Of a DNA stretch of 64,000 nucleotides, positions 52,054 to 61,845 are shown in pieces (positions within the stretch are counted from its first letter, which is position 1; each line of letters starts with the position of its first letter). Origin of the DNA: Mumia sp. ZJ1417. Its GTDB lineage: Bacteria; Actinomycetota; Actinomycetes; Propionibacteriales; Nocardioidaceae. Below the pieces are notes generated by a model. That model was not told the DNA's origin. It saw nothing but the letters and a program-made list of their open reading frames with translations, and made no database searches. The DNA lies in contig NZ_CP059901.1 in the NCBI RefSeq assembly GCF_014127285.1, positions 3,224,001 to 3,288,000 of the forward strand, written 5' to 3'. Position numbers and translations under genes: made by a program.

Positions 52054-53013
52054 TCAGCCCGAGACCGGCGCGACAACGTCCGCGGGGATCGTGGGGTGGT
52101 TCGCGCCAGAGATGACGACGACCACCGTCTCGCCGTCGCGGACGTCGACCTTGCCCGCAACCAACGCCGCCAGCGCGGTCACGCCACCCGGCTCCGCGAG
52201 CACCCGGCACTCGTCCCACAGCAGGCGTCGCGCGGCAAGGATCTGGTCGTCGCTCACGAGCAGCGGCTCGGCGGCGAGCTCGCGGACCACGGCGAAGGCG
52301 CGCTCACCGATCCGCGCAGCGCCGAGCGAGTCCGCGGCGACCCCGGAAACGTCGACGTCGACGCGCTCCCCTGCCGCGAGCGCGCTCACCAGCGAGGGGC
52401 ACCGCTCCGGCTCGACCGGGACGACGGGCATCACGTCGCGCAACGCGAGCGCGGTGCCGCTGTAGAGCCCCCCGCCACCGCACGGCACCAGCACGCGACG
52501 GGCGTACGGGGCCTGGTCGCCGATCTCGATCCCGACACCGGCGGCGCCCGCGATGATCGCGTCCGCGTCGTAGGCATGAACGGGCAGCACCGGGCGTCCC
52601 TCGGCCCACGCCCGCGAGGCCTCGTACGCGGCCGCGTAGTAGCCGTCGACGATGTGCGCCGTTGCGCCGTACTCCTCGATCCGCCGCACCTTCTCCATCG
52701 GCGAGGTCGAGGGGACGAAGACGTCGGCCTCGATCCCGGCGATGCCGCACGCCCACGCGACCGCCGCGCCATGGTTGCCACCCGACGCCGCGACCGCGCC
52801 GGCGGTGCCGTCGGGCATCGCGAGGACGGCGTTGAGCGCACCACGCGCCTTGAACGAGCCGGTGTGCTGCAGCAGCTCGAGCTTGAGGAGCACCCGCCCC
52901 GCCACCCCGAGGTCACCGCCCGCGATCTCGACGACCGGGGTCCGGCGCACCATCGGCCGCAGCCGCGCGTACGTCTCCTCGATCTGCTCACGTCCGGGCA
53001 GTCGTACGGTCAC
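52054..53013 (-). CDS. Threonine/serine dehydratase-like PLP enzyme
   Basis: A 319-residue fold-type II PLP enzyme. K in HTGSFKARGA forms the Schiff base, SGGNHGAAVAWA is the Asn loop, and CGGGGLYSG binds the phosphate. The layout without a C-terminal regulatory domain suits catabolic threonine dehydratase or serine/threonine ammonia-lyase; a serine racemase role is possible. Start GTG 53013 overlaps the stop of the YihY gene upstream by four bases. Confidence 0.88.
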   Translation of the reverse strand: MTVRLPGREQIEETYARLRPMVRRTPVVEIAGGDLGVAGRVLLKLELLQHTGSFKARGALNAVLAMPDGTAGAVAASGGNHGAAVAWACGIAGIEADVFVPSTSPMEKVRRIEEYGATAHIVDGYYAAAYEASRAWAEGRPVLPVHAYDADAIIAGAAGVGIEIGDQAPYARRVLVPCGGGGLYSGTALALRDVMPVVPVEPERCPSLVSALAAGERVDVDVSGVAADSLGAARIGERAFAVVRELAAEPLLVSDDQILAARRLLWDECRVLAEPGGVTALAALVAGKVDVRDGETVVVVISGANHPTIPADVVAPVSG

Positions 53014-54107
53014 GCCTTGCTCCTCGCCTTGTCGTGGCGGATCCACGCCCACGCCGCCGCGGCAAGGGCACCCGCCACCAGCAACGTACGGGACGCCGCA
53101 ATCGCCTCGGAGCGCTCCTCCTCCGCCTCGGCAGACCGTGCGGGTGCCGCACCGAGCGGTCCTGCCGCGACCGCGCCGAACGCGGGGACCACGTGCGGGA
53201 CGACCTCGACGCCGCGCGTACGGGCCTCGGGTGAGGTCATCGCCCACGACGCGCCGTAGATCGTCAGCTGGGCGAAGTAGTAGATCCAGACCAGCAGCGT
53301 GACCGACAGCGCCAGCGACGCCAGCGCACCACCGGCAGCGGCGCCGAGGATGAACGACGCAAGCTGCTTGATCGCCTCGAACCCGACCGCCGCCAGGAAC
53401 GCACCGCGCCACAGCGCATGATCGGGGACGTCGGTGTGCGGGAGGAGCCGGTAGAGCGCGAAGAACAGGAGCGCGCTCGAGGCGATGCCGAGCAGCACAC
53501 TCAGCACCTTCACCGTGATGTCGACCGGGGTGCTCTCCACCCCGATCTGATGCAGGAGGTCGCCGGTGTACTGGGTGACCGCACCGGAGAGTCCGACGGA
53601 GACCATGAGGATCAGCCCGACCAGCACGAGCGTCGCGAGATCACGCAGCTTGCCCGGCAGGAATCCGTACGATTTCTGCGTCGGGACGCCGAACGCGGCC
53701 TCGAGGGACGTCCGCAGGTTGGAGACGAATCCGAGGCCCGTGTAGAGCACACCGAGGGCGCCGATGACACCGGCGACGTTGCGGGTGGCCGCGATCTGGT
53801 CGAACGAGATCTGCCCGGCCGGCGGCGGGTCCTCGGCCGTCACGATGCCGGGAAGGATCTGGTCGATCGCCGTCTCGAGCGCGTCCTGCGCGCCGGGGAA
53901 GTACTCCGAGATGTAGCCGACCACGAAGAACGCCAGCGCGAGGATCGGGAAGACCGACAAAAAGCCGAAGTAGGTGATGCCACCGGACAGGATGCTGCCG
54001 CGGACCTGGCCGAAGTGCTGGATCGTGCGCACGACGTGGTCGACGAACGGCCACCGGCGGCGAACTCTCGCGAACCACGCCTTGAGCCGTGCGATCAGCC
54101 TGCCCAC
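53010..54107 (-). CDS. YihY/virulence factor BrkB family membrane protein
   Basis: A 365-residue inner-membrane protein with six hydrophobic segments in the core (about 35-285). RGSILSGGITYFGFLSVFP (the YihY start motif), a segment with ALGVLYTGLGF and a VWIYYFAQLTIYGASWA end are typical. A further C-terminal segment with a basic end follows an Ala/Glu-rich linker. Function is unsettled in this family; the older ribonuclease BN name is not supported. Confidence 0.9.
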   Translation of the reverse strand: MGRLIARLKAWFARVRRRWPFVDHVVRTIQHFGQVRGSILSGGITYFGFLSVFPILALAFFVVGYISEYFPGAQDALETAIDQILPGIVTAEDPPPAGQISFDQIAATRNVAGVIGALGVLYTGLGFVSNLRTSLEAAFGVPTQKSYGFLPGKLRDLATLVLVGLILMVSVGLSGAVTQYTGDLLHQIGVESTPVDITVKVLSVLLGIASSALLFFALYRLLPHTDVPDHALWRGAFLAAVGFEAIKQLASFILGAAAGGALASLALSVTLLVWIYYFAQLTIYGASWAMTSPEARTRGVEVVPHVVPAFGAVAAGPLGAAPARSAEAEEERSEAIAASRTLLVAGALAAAAWAWIRHDKARSKA

Positions 54108-54140
54108 CAGCCGCTCCCCGTCCCGGCCCTGAGGGGACCG

Positions 54141-54650
54141 TCAGCCGAGCTCGAACTCCCGGAACGGAACCCAGCCCGCCACGTCATCGTGCAGGTATAC
54201 GGCGAAGGCGCGCACCTCGAACTCGCACTCGAAGCCCGAGAGGGCCTCGTACGCACGGTCGAGCGCCTCGTCGCTGAGGTGGTGAGCGACGGTGACGTGG
54301 GGGTGGTAGGGGAACTCGAGGTCGCCTTCGAGGAGCCCGTCGCGCACGTGCTTGGCGAGCTGCTCGGCGCTGGAGATGCCTTCGCTCACCGTGACGAAGA
54401 CGACCGGTGAGACCGGTCGAAACGTGCCGGTCCCGCGTAGGCGCATCGTGAACGGCTCGACGTTGGTCGCGTCCACGGTGAGCTTGTCGTAGATCTGCTC
54501 CAGGGCGTGGTCGGCGACCTCGGTCGGCGGCAGCAGCGTCACGTGGGACGGGACGAGCACCGCCTGCGGGTCGCCAAAGTCGGCTCGGCGCTGACGCAGC
54601 TCACTGCCCCAGGGATCCGGGACGGGAATGGCGACGCCGATCGTGGGCAT
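54141..54650 (-). CDS. 2'-5' RNA ligase superfamily protein
   Basis: A 169-residue 2H phosphoesterase-fold protein. Two HxT motifs, SHVTLLPP (about residue 40) and PHVTVAHH (about 115), place the two catalytic histidines. Members act on 2',3'-cyclic phosphates or 2'-5' linkages; the real substrate is unknown. ATG 54650 is favoured over a GTG nine bases upstream. It lies between YihY and trpS on the same strand. Confidence 0.88.
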   Translation of the reverse strand: MPTIGVAIPVPDPWGSELRQRRADFGDPQAVLVPSHVTLLPPTEVADHALEQIYDKLTVDATNVEPFTMRLRGTGTFRPVSPVVFVTVSEGISSAEQLAKHVRDGLLEGDLEFPYHPHVTVAHHLSDEALDRAYEALSGFECEFEVRAFAVYLHDDVAGWVPFREFELG

Positions 54651-54691
54651 GGCGACCACCCTAGCGTCCAGGCACCGTCGACAGTGAGGGC

Positions 54692-55708
54692 CTACACGGC
54701 GCGAACGAACCCGACCCGGTCGTACACGTCGCCGAGCGTCTTGGACGCCACTTCCCGGGCCCGCTGCGCCCCGTCGCGCAAGATCGCGTCGAGCTCGCCC
54801 TTGTCCTCGAGGAGCGCGTTGGTGCGCTCGCGCAGCGGCGTGACGAAGTCGGACACGATCTCGCTCAGGTCGACCTTGAACGCGCCGTAGCCCCGCCCCG
54901 CGTACTGCGCGGCGATATCGTCGACGGCCCGGCCCGTCAGGGCGGCGTAGATCGACAGCAGGTTGGAGACGCCCGGCTTCTCCTCGGCGTCGAAGCGGAC
55001 CTCGCCGTCGGAGTCGGTCACCGCGGACCGGATCTTCTTGGCCGCCGACTTCGGCTCCTCGAGGATCTCGAGGATCCCCTTGGGCGACGACGCCGACTTG
55101 CTCATCTTGATCGTCGGGTCCTGCAGGTCGAGGATCTTCGCGGTGCCGGCGACGATGAACGGCTCCGGGACGGTGAACGTGTCGCCGTACCGGCTGTTGA
55201 AGCGTTGCGCGAGGTCACGGGTGAGCTCGAGGTGCTGGCGCTGGTCTTCGCCGACCGGGACGCCGTCGGCCTGGTAGAGCAGCACGTCGGCCGCCATGAG
55301 GATCGGGTAGGTGAAGAGGCCGACGGACGCCTGCTCGACACCGCCCTTGGCCGACTTGTCCTTGAACTGAGTCATCCGACGGGCCTCGCCGAAGCCCGTG
55401 ATGCAGTTGAGGACCCACGCGAGCTCGGCGTGCTCGGGGACCTGGCTCTGGACGAAGAGCGTCGCCCGCTTCGGGTCGAGACCGAGCGCGATCAGCTGCG
55501 CGGCGGCACGGTACGTCCGGTCGCGCACGACGGCAGGGTCGAACGCGACGGTGATCGCGTGCATGTCCGGGATGAAGTAGAACGCGTCGTGGTCCTCCTG
55601 CAGCGCCACCCAGTGCCGCACCGCTCCGAGGTAGTTGCCGATGTGGAACGCGTCCGCGGTCGGCTGGATACCGGAGAGCACACGGGGGCGGGTGGTCGAA
55701 TCAGGCAT
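54692..55708 (-). CDS. trpS: Tryptophanyl-tRNA synthetase
   Basis: Charges tRNA-Trp. A 338-residue class I synthetase of normal bacterial length with [18 protein letters not shown] (HIGN motif) at the N-terminus, [15 protein letters not shown], and [11 protein letters not shown] as the second ATP motif. The start codon lies inside the last eight bases of the upstream membrane-protein gene, so expression is probably linked to it. Confidence 0.97.
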   Translation of the reverse strand: MPDSTTRPRVLSGIQPTADAFHIGNYLGAVRHWVALQEDHDAFYFIPDMHAITVAFDPAVVRDRTYRAAAQLIALGLDPKRATLFVQSQVPEHAELAWVLNCITGFGEARRMTQFKDKSAKGGVEQASVGLFTYPILMAADVLLYQADGVPVGEDQRQHLELTRDLAQRFNSRYGDTFTVPEPFIVAGTAKILDLQDPTIKMSKSASSPKGILEILEEPKSAAKKIRSAVTDSDGEVRFDAEEKPGVSNLLSIYAALTGRAVDDIAAQYAGRGYGAFKVDLSEIVSDFVTPLRERTNALLEDKGELDAILRDGAQRAREVASKTLGDVYDRVGFVRAV

Positions 55709-57026
55709 GATCCGATTCTGCCAGCCCGGTCTCGGGCGACGCCTCCGGATTCGGCTCGGCGTCGACCCGCAGGCGCGAGGCACGTCGTCCGTCCATCGCC
55801 GAGACGGTGAGACGGTGCCCGTCGACGAGGATGGAGTCCCCAACGGCGGGGATGCGCCCGAGCCCGGCCACGACGAACCCGGCGACCGTCTCGAACGGCC
55901 CCTCAGGCAGCTCGATGCCCGTCTCCTCGGCGAACGCGTCGCGGTTGAGCAGGCCGTCGACCTCGACTGCACCACCGGTGAAGCGCGTGGTCTGCGCGTC
56001 GACGGTGTCGTACTCGTCGCGGATGTCGCCGACGAGCTCCTCGACGAGATCCTCGAGGGTGACGATGCCGTCCGTGCCTCCGTACTCGTCGAGCACGATC
56101 GCCAGGTGAATCTCGGCGCGACGCATGTCGGTGATGGCGGCGAGCACGTTGCGAGTGCCGGGGATCATCACGACGTCACGCACCAGGTCACCCACCCGTA
56201 CGGACCGGTCGTGCATGCCCGGGTCGAACAGGTCGCGCACGTGGACGAAACCCTCGACCTCGTCGGCGCTCCCCCGGACCACGGGATAGCGGGAGTGCGG
56301 CTTCTCCCGCGCCATCTGCACCGCCTTGTAGACCGGGGTCGCGACGTCCATGAAGTCCACTTCGGTCCGCGGCAGCATCACCTCGCGCACCTGGAGGTCA
56401 CCGGCGGCGAAGACGTCCTCGACGATGCGCCGCTCCTCGTCGGACAGGCCATGCGTCGTCTGGACGAGCCCCCGCAGCTCGACGTCGGTGATCTCCTCGC
56501 GTGCCGCGGACGGGTCGCCGCCGAGCATCCGGACGACGAAGTTCGTCGAGACCGACAGCAGCAAGATCACCGGCGTGGCGACCTTCGCGATCGCGTCGAC
56601 GCCGGGCGCCAGCGCGAGCGAGAACGACACCGCGTGCTGCATCGCGAGTCGCTTGGCGGTGAGCTCGGAGAACACGATCGAGAGGTACGAGATGAAGACC
56701 GTGACGAGGATCAGCGCGAGAGCCGAGGCGACTCCGCTGGACAGGCCGGCGTCGACGAGGAGAGGACTCAGGTCGCCGGCGAGGGTCGCACCGCCGAAGG
56801 CCGCCGAGAGGAAGCCGGACAGCGTGACCCCGATCTGGACCGCGGACAAAAAGCGGTTGGGATCGGAGGCCAGGCGGGCGACCGTCGCTCCACGCTTGCC
56901 GCGGGTCGCGATCTCGGGGAGCTGGGAGTCACGCAGCGACACCAGCGCCATCTCCGCCGCCGCGAACACCCCGCCGAACGCGATGAACACGAGCACGAGG
57001 GCGATGTTCCACAGGGTCTCGTCCAC
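55701..57026 (-). CDS. Hemolysin-family (CNNM/CorC-type) DUF21-CBS membrane protein
   Basis: A 441-residue protein: a DUF21 membrane domain with four hydrophobic segments (about 1-200), a CBS pair (about 215-335; [35 protein letters not shown]) and a C-terminal CorC_HlyC domain. Relatives export Mg2+ or act in divalent-cation balance; the hemolysin name is historical. GTG 57026 starts just before the first segment; ATG 57050 would add eight residues. It overlaps trpS by 8 bp. Confidence 0.9.
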   Translation of the reverse strand: MDETLWNIALVLVFIAFGGVFAAAEMALVSLRDSQLPEIATRGKRGATVARLASDPNRFLSAVQIGVTLSGFLSAAFGGATLAGDLSPLLVDAGLSSGVASALALILVTVFISYLSIVFSELTAKRLAMQHAVSFSLALAPGVDAIAKVATPVILLLSVSTNFVVRMLGGDPSAAREEITDVELRGLVQTTHGLSDEERRIVEDVFAAGDLQVREVMLPRTEVDFMDVATPVYKAVQMAREKPHSRYPVVRGSADEVEGFVHVRDLFDPGMHDRSVRVGDLVRDVVMIPGTRNVLAAITDMRRAEIHLAIVLDEYGGTDGIVTLEDLVEELVGDIRDEYDTVDAQTTRFTGGAVEVDGLLNRDAFAEETGIELPEGPFETVAGFVVAGLGRIPAVGDSILVDGHRLTVSAMDGRRASRLRVDAEPNPEASPETGLAESDHA

Positions 57027-57066
57027 CCTGCCAGCGTAGCCATGGGGCATAGGCAAAAATGGCGGC

Positions 57067-58185
57067 ATGACGTCACCCCTCCCCCTGGCCCCCGGCGAGA
57101 TCGGTACGTGGGCCGCCCCCGGTCGCGTCAACCTCATCGGAGAGCACCTCGACTACGTCGGCGGTCCGGTGATGCCGATCGCGATCGATCTGCGCACCAC
57201 GGTGAAGGTCCGGCGACGCGACGACGGCAAGGTGCGGGTGTGGTCGTCGGTCTCCGAGGGGTCGACAGAGTTCGACGTCACGACGAGGCCGGGCGACGTG
57301 GAGGGGTGGGCTCGCTACGTCGCGGGGACGGTCTGGGCGCTGGCGCAGTCGGGCCTGACGACAGGGGGTGCGGACCTCGTGATCTCCTCCGATGTCCCGC
57401 TCGGTGCGGGGTTGTCGAGCTCGGCGGCGCTCGAGTGTGGCGTCGCCGTCGCACTGGCCGGCGCCGAGGGCTGGGAGATCGACCCGATCACGCTGGCGCT
57501 GACGTGCCAGCGCGCCGAGAACGACTACGTCGGAGCGCCGACGGGCTCGATGGACCAGCTCGCGTCGATGTGCGGAGAGCGCGGCCACGCGCTTCTCATC
57601 GAGACGGCGCCGACACCACCCACCGTACGAGCGGTTCCGGCGTACTGGGTCGAGGACGGCTACGCCCTCGTCGTCGTCGACACCCGGGCCAAGCACAGTC
57701 TGGCCACCGGCGAGTACGGCGTCCGGCGGACGCAGACCGAAGAGCTGAGCGCGCTCCTCGGTGTCGAGCGGCTCGCCGCCGCGCCGCCGGACGCGGTCCT
57801 GAAGGTTGAGGACCCCGTCCTCAAGGCGCGGCTGCGCCACGTGATCACCGAGACCCAGCGCGTACGGTCTGCCGTGCGGGCGCTGTCGTCCCGCGACTGG
57901 GCACAGCTCGGCCAGCTCATGACGGCGTCGCACGCCTCACTGCGTGACGACTACGACGTGAGCGCCCCGGAGCTCGACCTGACCGTCGAGGCGGCGATGG
58001 AGCACGGTGCGCTCGGGGCGCGGATGACCGGAGGCGGGTTCGGCGGGAGCGCGATCGCGCTGATCGAGGCCGACCGGGTGGGGTCGCTCACCGAGGCCGT
58101 GGCGGCTGCGTTCGCCCGCGTCGACTTCCCGGAGCCTCGCACGTTCGTCGTCTCCCCCGCCGACGGCGCCACCCGCCTCACGTGA
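57067..58185 (+). CDS. galK: Galactokinase
   Basis: Phosphorylates galactose at C1. A 372-residue GHMP kinase: GRVNLIGEHLDYVGG (substrate signature, near residue 18), the ATP loop PLGAGLSSSAALE, GAPTGSMDQLAS and the C-terminal GARMTGGGFGGSAIAL. No galT or galE is adjacent, so it may work with enzymes encoded elsewhere. It diverges from the CNNM-type gene with a 40-base gap. Confidence 0.95.
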   Translation: MTSPLPLAPGEIGTWAAPGRVNLIGEHLDYVGGPVMPIAIDLRTTVKVRRRDDGKVRVWSSVSEGSTEFDVTTRPGDVEGWARYVAGTVWALAQSGLTTGGADLVISSDVPLGAGLSSSAALECGVAVALAGAEGWEIDPITLALTCQRAENDYVGAPTGSMDQLASMCGERGHALLIETAPTPPTVRAVPAYWVEDGYALVVVDTRAKHSLATGEYGVRRTQTEELSALLGVERLAAAPPDAVLKVEDPVLKARLRHVITETQRVRSAVRALSSRDWAQLGQLMTASHASLRDDYDVSAPELDLTVEAAMEHGALGARMTGGGFGGSAIALIEADRVGSLTEAVAAAFARVDFPEPRTFVVSPADGATRLT

Positions 58186-58231
58186 CCGCGAGTCGCTCCA
58201 CGCCGACCGTCGACGTACGGAGCCCGGTGCG

Positions 58232-59104
58232 ATGATGGGCGCCGTGAGCCTCGACCTCGATCTCCCCCGCCGCATCGCCTATCAAGGCGAGCCCGGCGCC
58301 AACTCGCACATCGCGTGCGCCGACGCCTACCCCGACTGGGAGCCGCTGGCCTGTGCGTCGTTCGAGGACGCGTTCGCGGCGGTCACCGACGGCCGGGCCG
58401 GGCTCGCGATGATCCCGATCGACAACACGCTCGCCGGCCGCGTCGCCGACATCCACCACTTCCTTCCGACGTCGGGGCTGCACATCGTCGGCGAGTACTT
58501 CCTCCCGATCCACTTCGACCTGCTCGCCGTCCCCGGCGCGACGCTGGAGTCGATCACCGAGGTCCACAGCCACGTCCACGCGCTCGGGCAGTGCCGGCGC
58601 ATCATCCGCGAGCTCGGGCTCACCCCCGTCATCGCCGGAGACACCGCAGGCGCGGCACGCGAGGTCGCTGAGTGGGGCGACCCCACCAAGGCCGCGCTGG
58701 CGACGCCGCTGGCCGCGCGGACGTACGGGCTCGAGACGCTCGCGACCACCGTCGAGGACGAGGAGCACAACACGACGCGCTTCGTCGTGCTCTCACGGCA
58801 CCCCGAGATCCCCCCGCAGGGCGAGTGGCCGACGGTGACGACCTTCGTGTTCAACGTCCGCAACATCCCCGCCGCGCTCTACAAGGCGCTCGGCGGCTTC
58901 GCGACCAACGGGATCAACATGACCAAGCTCGAGAGCTACATGGTGGGCGGCACGTTCACGGCGACGATGTTCCTCGCCGAGGTCGACGGCCATCCTAAGG
59001 ACCCGCCGCTGGCGCGGGCGCTGGAGGAGCTGGCGTTCTTCTCCACCGAGGTGCAGGTCATGGGCGTCTATCCGGCCCACCCTCACCGGTTCGCCGACGC
59101 GTAG
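58232..59104 (+). CDS. pheA: Prephenate dehydratase
   Basis: Converts prephenate to phenylpyruvate in phenylalanine synthesis. A 290-residue monofunctional enzyme: IAYQGEPGANSHIAC at the start, PIDNTLAGRVADIHH, the catalytic segment EEHNTTRFVVLSR, then an ACT domain (about 200-285) with NIPAALYKALGGFATNGINM and the ESYMVG-type block expected for phenylalanine feedback. ATG 58232, ATG 58235 and GTG 58244 are all possible starts. The 3' end overlaps a convergent gene by 47 bp. Confidence 0.95.
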   Translation: MMGAVSLDLDLPRRIAYQGEPGANSHIACADAYPDWEPLACASFEDAFAAVTDGRAGLAMIPIDNTLAGRVADIHHFLPTSGLHIVGEYFLPIHFDLLAVPGATLESITEVHSHVHALGQCRRIIRELGLTPVIAGDTAGAAREVAEWGDPTKAALATPLAARTYGLETLATTVEDEEHNTTRFVVLSRHPEIPPQGEWPTVTTFVFNVRNIPAALYKALGGFATNGINMTKLESYMVGGTFTATMFLAEVDGHPKDPPLARALEELAFFSTEVQVMGVYPAHPHRFADA

Positions 59105-59693
59105 CTTCTTCTCGGCGCCGGAGGCGGTCCAGGGCGATCGTGGCGGCCTGGGTACGGGCAATCTCGGCCGTAGCTTCTGCCGCGGCCGCGGCCGCGGCGG
59201 AGCGTTCCGCCTCCCGGCGCCGATACTCGTAGGCCCGATGCTCGCGGTCACGCTGACGCTGATGCGCGCGTTCCTCCCGTGTCTCGGCGAGCTCGATGAG
59301 CTCGCCGATGCCGTACACGATGACGCCGACGAGGCGGACCGCCCACAGCCAGAACGGCGGCTCAGGCAAGACGAACAGCACCCCCGTGGTAGCGAGGATG
59401 ACGATCAAGCCGACGTGGCTCAGCGCAAGCCCGATTCGCCGCACCGCGAACGACCAGCGCGGTTCCTCCGGGCGGCGGGCGGCCGACACGAAGTCGACGA
59501 TCGCCCACGCGACGAGCAGCGCCAGTCCGGCGAGCAAGACGGCACCGTCAAACGCTCGCGGCCAACCGATCGGCAGCATCACCACGATGATCAGCCCCAC
59601 GCCCGACGTCAGGAGGGCGAGCATCACCACCTCGCCCGGGGAGCGCTTCCTTCGCAGCACGCGCGGGAGTCGTCGCTCGCCTCGACGAGACAT
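59058..59693 (-). CDS. Hypothetical membrane protein with charged C-terminal helix
   Basis: No family recognised. The 211 residues begin with a basic stretch. Four hydrophobic segments follow (about 22-42, 48-70, 86-107, 113-130), then a long Arg/Glu/Ala-rich, probably coiled-coil tail with an Ala run near 165-172. Codon use looks normal for the region and the start ATG is clear. Its last 47 bases lie antisense to the end of pheA, which slightly lowers confidence. Confidence 0.55.
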   Translation of the reverse strand: MSRRGERRLPRVLRRKRSPGEVVMLALLTSGVGLIIVVMLPIGWPRAFDGAVLLAGLALLVAWAIVDFVSAARRPEEPRWSFAVRRIGLALSHVGLIVILATTGVLFVLPEPPFWLWAVRLVGVIVYGIGELIELAETREERAHQRQRDREHRAYEYRRREAERSAAAAAAAEATAEIARTQAATIALDRLRRREEATRRRTGEGGPDRRP

Positions 59694-59892
59694 GGCCGGA
59701 CACTATCGCCGCTGAAGGCCCGAATGGAACACCATTCCGTGAAATGCCCACTCCTTGGCCTCGGCACTGCCGACTCCGCGTCGTCCGAACCCGGTGGCCC
59801 GTACGGTGGACGTACCGGCGGGGAATCCTGCGGGCCCGTCCGCTGTTGAACCCCACAGACGCACAGACGTACCCGATCGAAATGGACGTGAC

Positions 59893-60276
59893 ATGGCAAC
59901 CACTGCCCTGACCGCCGACAGCTTCATGGACACCATCTCCGGCGACGGCATCGTCCTGGTGGACTTCTGGGCCTCCTGGTGCGGCCCGTGCCGCCAGTTC
60001 GCCCCCGTCTTCGAGGCGGCGTCCGAGAAGAACGACGACATCGCCTTCACCAAGGTGGACACCGAGGCCGAGCAGGAGCTCGCTGGTGCGCTGCAGATCA
60101 CCTCGATCCCGACGCTGATGGCCTTCCGCGACGGCATCTTGCTGTTCAACCAGCCCGGTGCCTTGCCCGCCCAGGCGCTCGAGCAGGTCATCGACGCCGT
60201 GCGCGAGGTCGACATGGACGAGGTCCGTGCCGAGGTCGCCAAGCAGCAGGCCGACCAGGGGTCCGCCCAGGCCTGA
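59893..60276 (+). CDS. Thioredoxin
   Basis: A 127-residue thioredoxin with the active site WCGPC in VLVDFWASWCGPC and the cis-Pro in SIPTLMAFRDG. A C-terminal charged extension of about 20 residues follows the fold. It reduces protein disulfides in the cytoplasm. ATG 59893 was chosen because 46 in-frame residues upstream are Pro/Arg-rich and unlike the family. A GAATGG/CCATTC dyad (59722-59737) lies in the 199-base gap before it. A strong terminator follows the gene. Confidence 0.93.
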   Translation: MATTALTADSFMDTISGDGIVLVDFWASWCGPCRQFAPVFEAASEKNDDIAFTKVDTEAEQELAGALQITSIPTLMAFRDGILLFNQPGALPAQALEQVIDAVREVDMDEVRAEVAKQQADQGSAQA

Positions 60277-60297
60277 GCCCTGATCCCATCCGTTCTC

Positions 60298-60332
60298 GAC
60301 AGCCCCGCGGCCGCACCGGCCGGGGGGCTGTC
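60298..60332 (+). terminator. Terminator after thioredoxin
   Basis: A 15-bp stem broken by one mismatch (GACAGCCCC at 60298-60306 with 60324-60332; then CGGCCG on both sides of a 3-base CAC loop). It starts 22 bases after the stop, with no clear T-tract. Confidence 0.75.
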
Positions 60333-60358
60333 GTCGTCCGGGAGTACGGTGATCTGCC

Positions 60359-61840
60359 GTGACCGCACCCGGAACGGCCCAGACCGAGACCCGTAGCCCG
60401 TGGCCCGCGCTCTGGGCGCTGGTGATCGGGTTCTTCATGATCCTCGTCGACTCCACGATCGTGTCGGTCGCGACGCCGACGATCATGGCTGCCTTCGATG
60501 CCGAGGTCGCGTCCGTCGTCTGGGTCACCTCGGCCTACCTGCTGGCGTACGCGGCCCCCCTGCTGGTCACCGGCCGGCTCGGCGACCGGTTCGGTCCCAA
60601 GCGCGTCTATCTGACGGGCCTGGTCGTCTTCACCACGGCGTCGCTGTGGTGCGGTCTGACCGGCACGATCGAGCAGCTGATCTGGGCCCGTGTGCTCCAG
60701 GGCCTCGGCGCGTCGATGATGACGCCGCAGACGATGGCCGTCATCACGCGCACCTTCCCGGCCGACAAGCGCGGCCGCGCGATGAGCCTGTGGGGCGCCG
60801 TAGCCGGCGTCGCGATGCTCGTCGGCCCGCTCCTCGGCGGCGTGCTCGTCGACTCCCTCGGGTGGGAGTGGATCTTCTTCGTCAACGTGCCGGTCGGCGT
60901 GGTCGCCCTCGTCCTCGCGGTGCGCCTGGTCCCCGACCTCCCGACGCTCTCCCATCGCTTCGACCTCGTCGGCGTCGCGCTGAGCGCGGTCGGCATGTTC
61001 CTCCTCGTCTTCGGCCTCCAGGAGGGCGAGACGTACGACTGGGGCACGATCACGGGCGTCGTCACCGTCTGGCGGCTGATCGGTCTCGGCCTCGTGGTGC
61101 TGGCCCTGTTCGTGGTCTGGCAGGCCGTCAACCGCGCGGAGCCGCTCGTGCCGCTCGGGTTGTTCAAGGACCGCAACTTCTCGCTGTCCAACGCCGCGAT
61201 CACGACCGTCGGCTTCGGTATCACCGCGATGGCGTTTCCGCTGATGCTCTGGGCCCAGTCCGTCCGAGAGTGGTCGCCGACGCAGGCGGGCCTGCTGTTC
61301 GTCCCGATGGCGGTGATCGCCGCCACCCTCGCCCCGTGGGTGGGCACGATGGCCGACAGGGTGCATCCGCGCCTCCTCGCCGCGACCGGTCTGCTCTCCT
61401 TCATCGTGGCGCTCACGTGGCTGGCTCTGGTGCTGTCGCCCACCGCCCCGGTCTGGCAGATCCTGCTGCCCGTCGGCCTGCTCGGCGTCGCCAACGGCTT
61501 CATGTGGGCACCGATCGCCTCCACAGCGACCCGCAACCTCCCGATGAGCAGCGCCGGAGCCGGAGCAGGGGTCTACAACACGATGCGCCAGGTGGGCGGC
61601 GTCCTCGGCAGCGCGGCGATCGCGGCACTGATGCAGGCGCGCCTCACCGCCGAGCTCCCCGTCGGTGGCGCGGGCGCTGCGCCTGACGCCGCATCGCTTC
61701 CCGACGCCGCCCGCGAAGGCTTCAGCGCGGCCATGTCGCAGTCGCTCCTGCTCCCCGCCGCGGTGCTGGTGCTCGGGCTGGTCGCCGTGCTGCTGTACGA
61801 ACGCCCGCGTCATCTGCGTACGGTTCGTTCCGTACGCTAG
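60359..61840 (+). CDS. MFS multidrug exporter, DHA2 (EmrB/QacA) family
   Basis: A 493-residue 14-segment drug:proton antiporter. Segment 1 contains VDSTIVSVATPTI (the DHA2 motif D1-like), GRLGDRFGPKRV is the loop motif A, and the antiporter motif C appears as VAGVAMLVGPLLGGVLVD. Substrate unknown. GTG 60359 is the only start near the first segment. The next gene begins five bases after its stop. Confidence 0.93.
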   Translation: MTAPGTAQTETRSPWPALWALVIGFFMILVDSTIVSVATPTIMAAFDAEVASVVWVTSAYLLAYAAPLLVTGRLGDRFGPKRVYLTGLVVFTTASLWCGLTGTIEQLIWARVLQGLGASMMTPQTMAVITRTFPADKRGRAMSLWGAVAGVAMLVGPLLGGVLVDSLGWEWIFFVNVPVGVVALVLAVRLVPDLPTLSHRFDLVGVALSAVGMFLLVFGLQEGETYDWGTITGVVTVWRLIGLGLVVLALFVVWQAVNRAEPLVPLGLFKDRNFSLSNAAITTVGFGITAMAFPLMLWAQSVREWSPTQAGLLFVPMAVIAATLAPWVGTMADRVHPRLLAATGLLSFIVALTWLALVLSPTAPVWQILLPVGLLGVANGFMWAPIASTATRNLPMSSAGAGAGVYNTMRQVGGVLGSAAIAALMQARLTAELPVGGAGAAPDAASLPDAAREGFSAAMSQSLLLPAAVLVLGLVAVLLYERPRHLRTVRSVR

Positions 61841-61845
61841 CGCTC

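Noticed and set aside
58178-58768. Minus-strand open frame opposite pheA
   Set aside because: No motif; prephenate dehydratase and ACT domains are clear on the plus strand.
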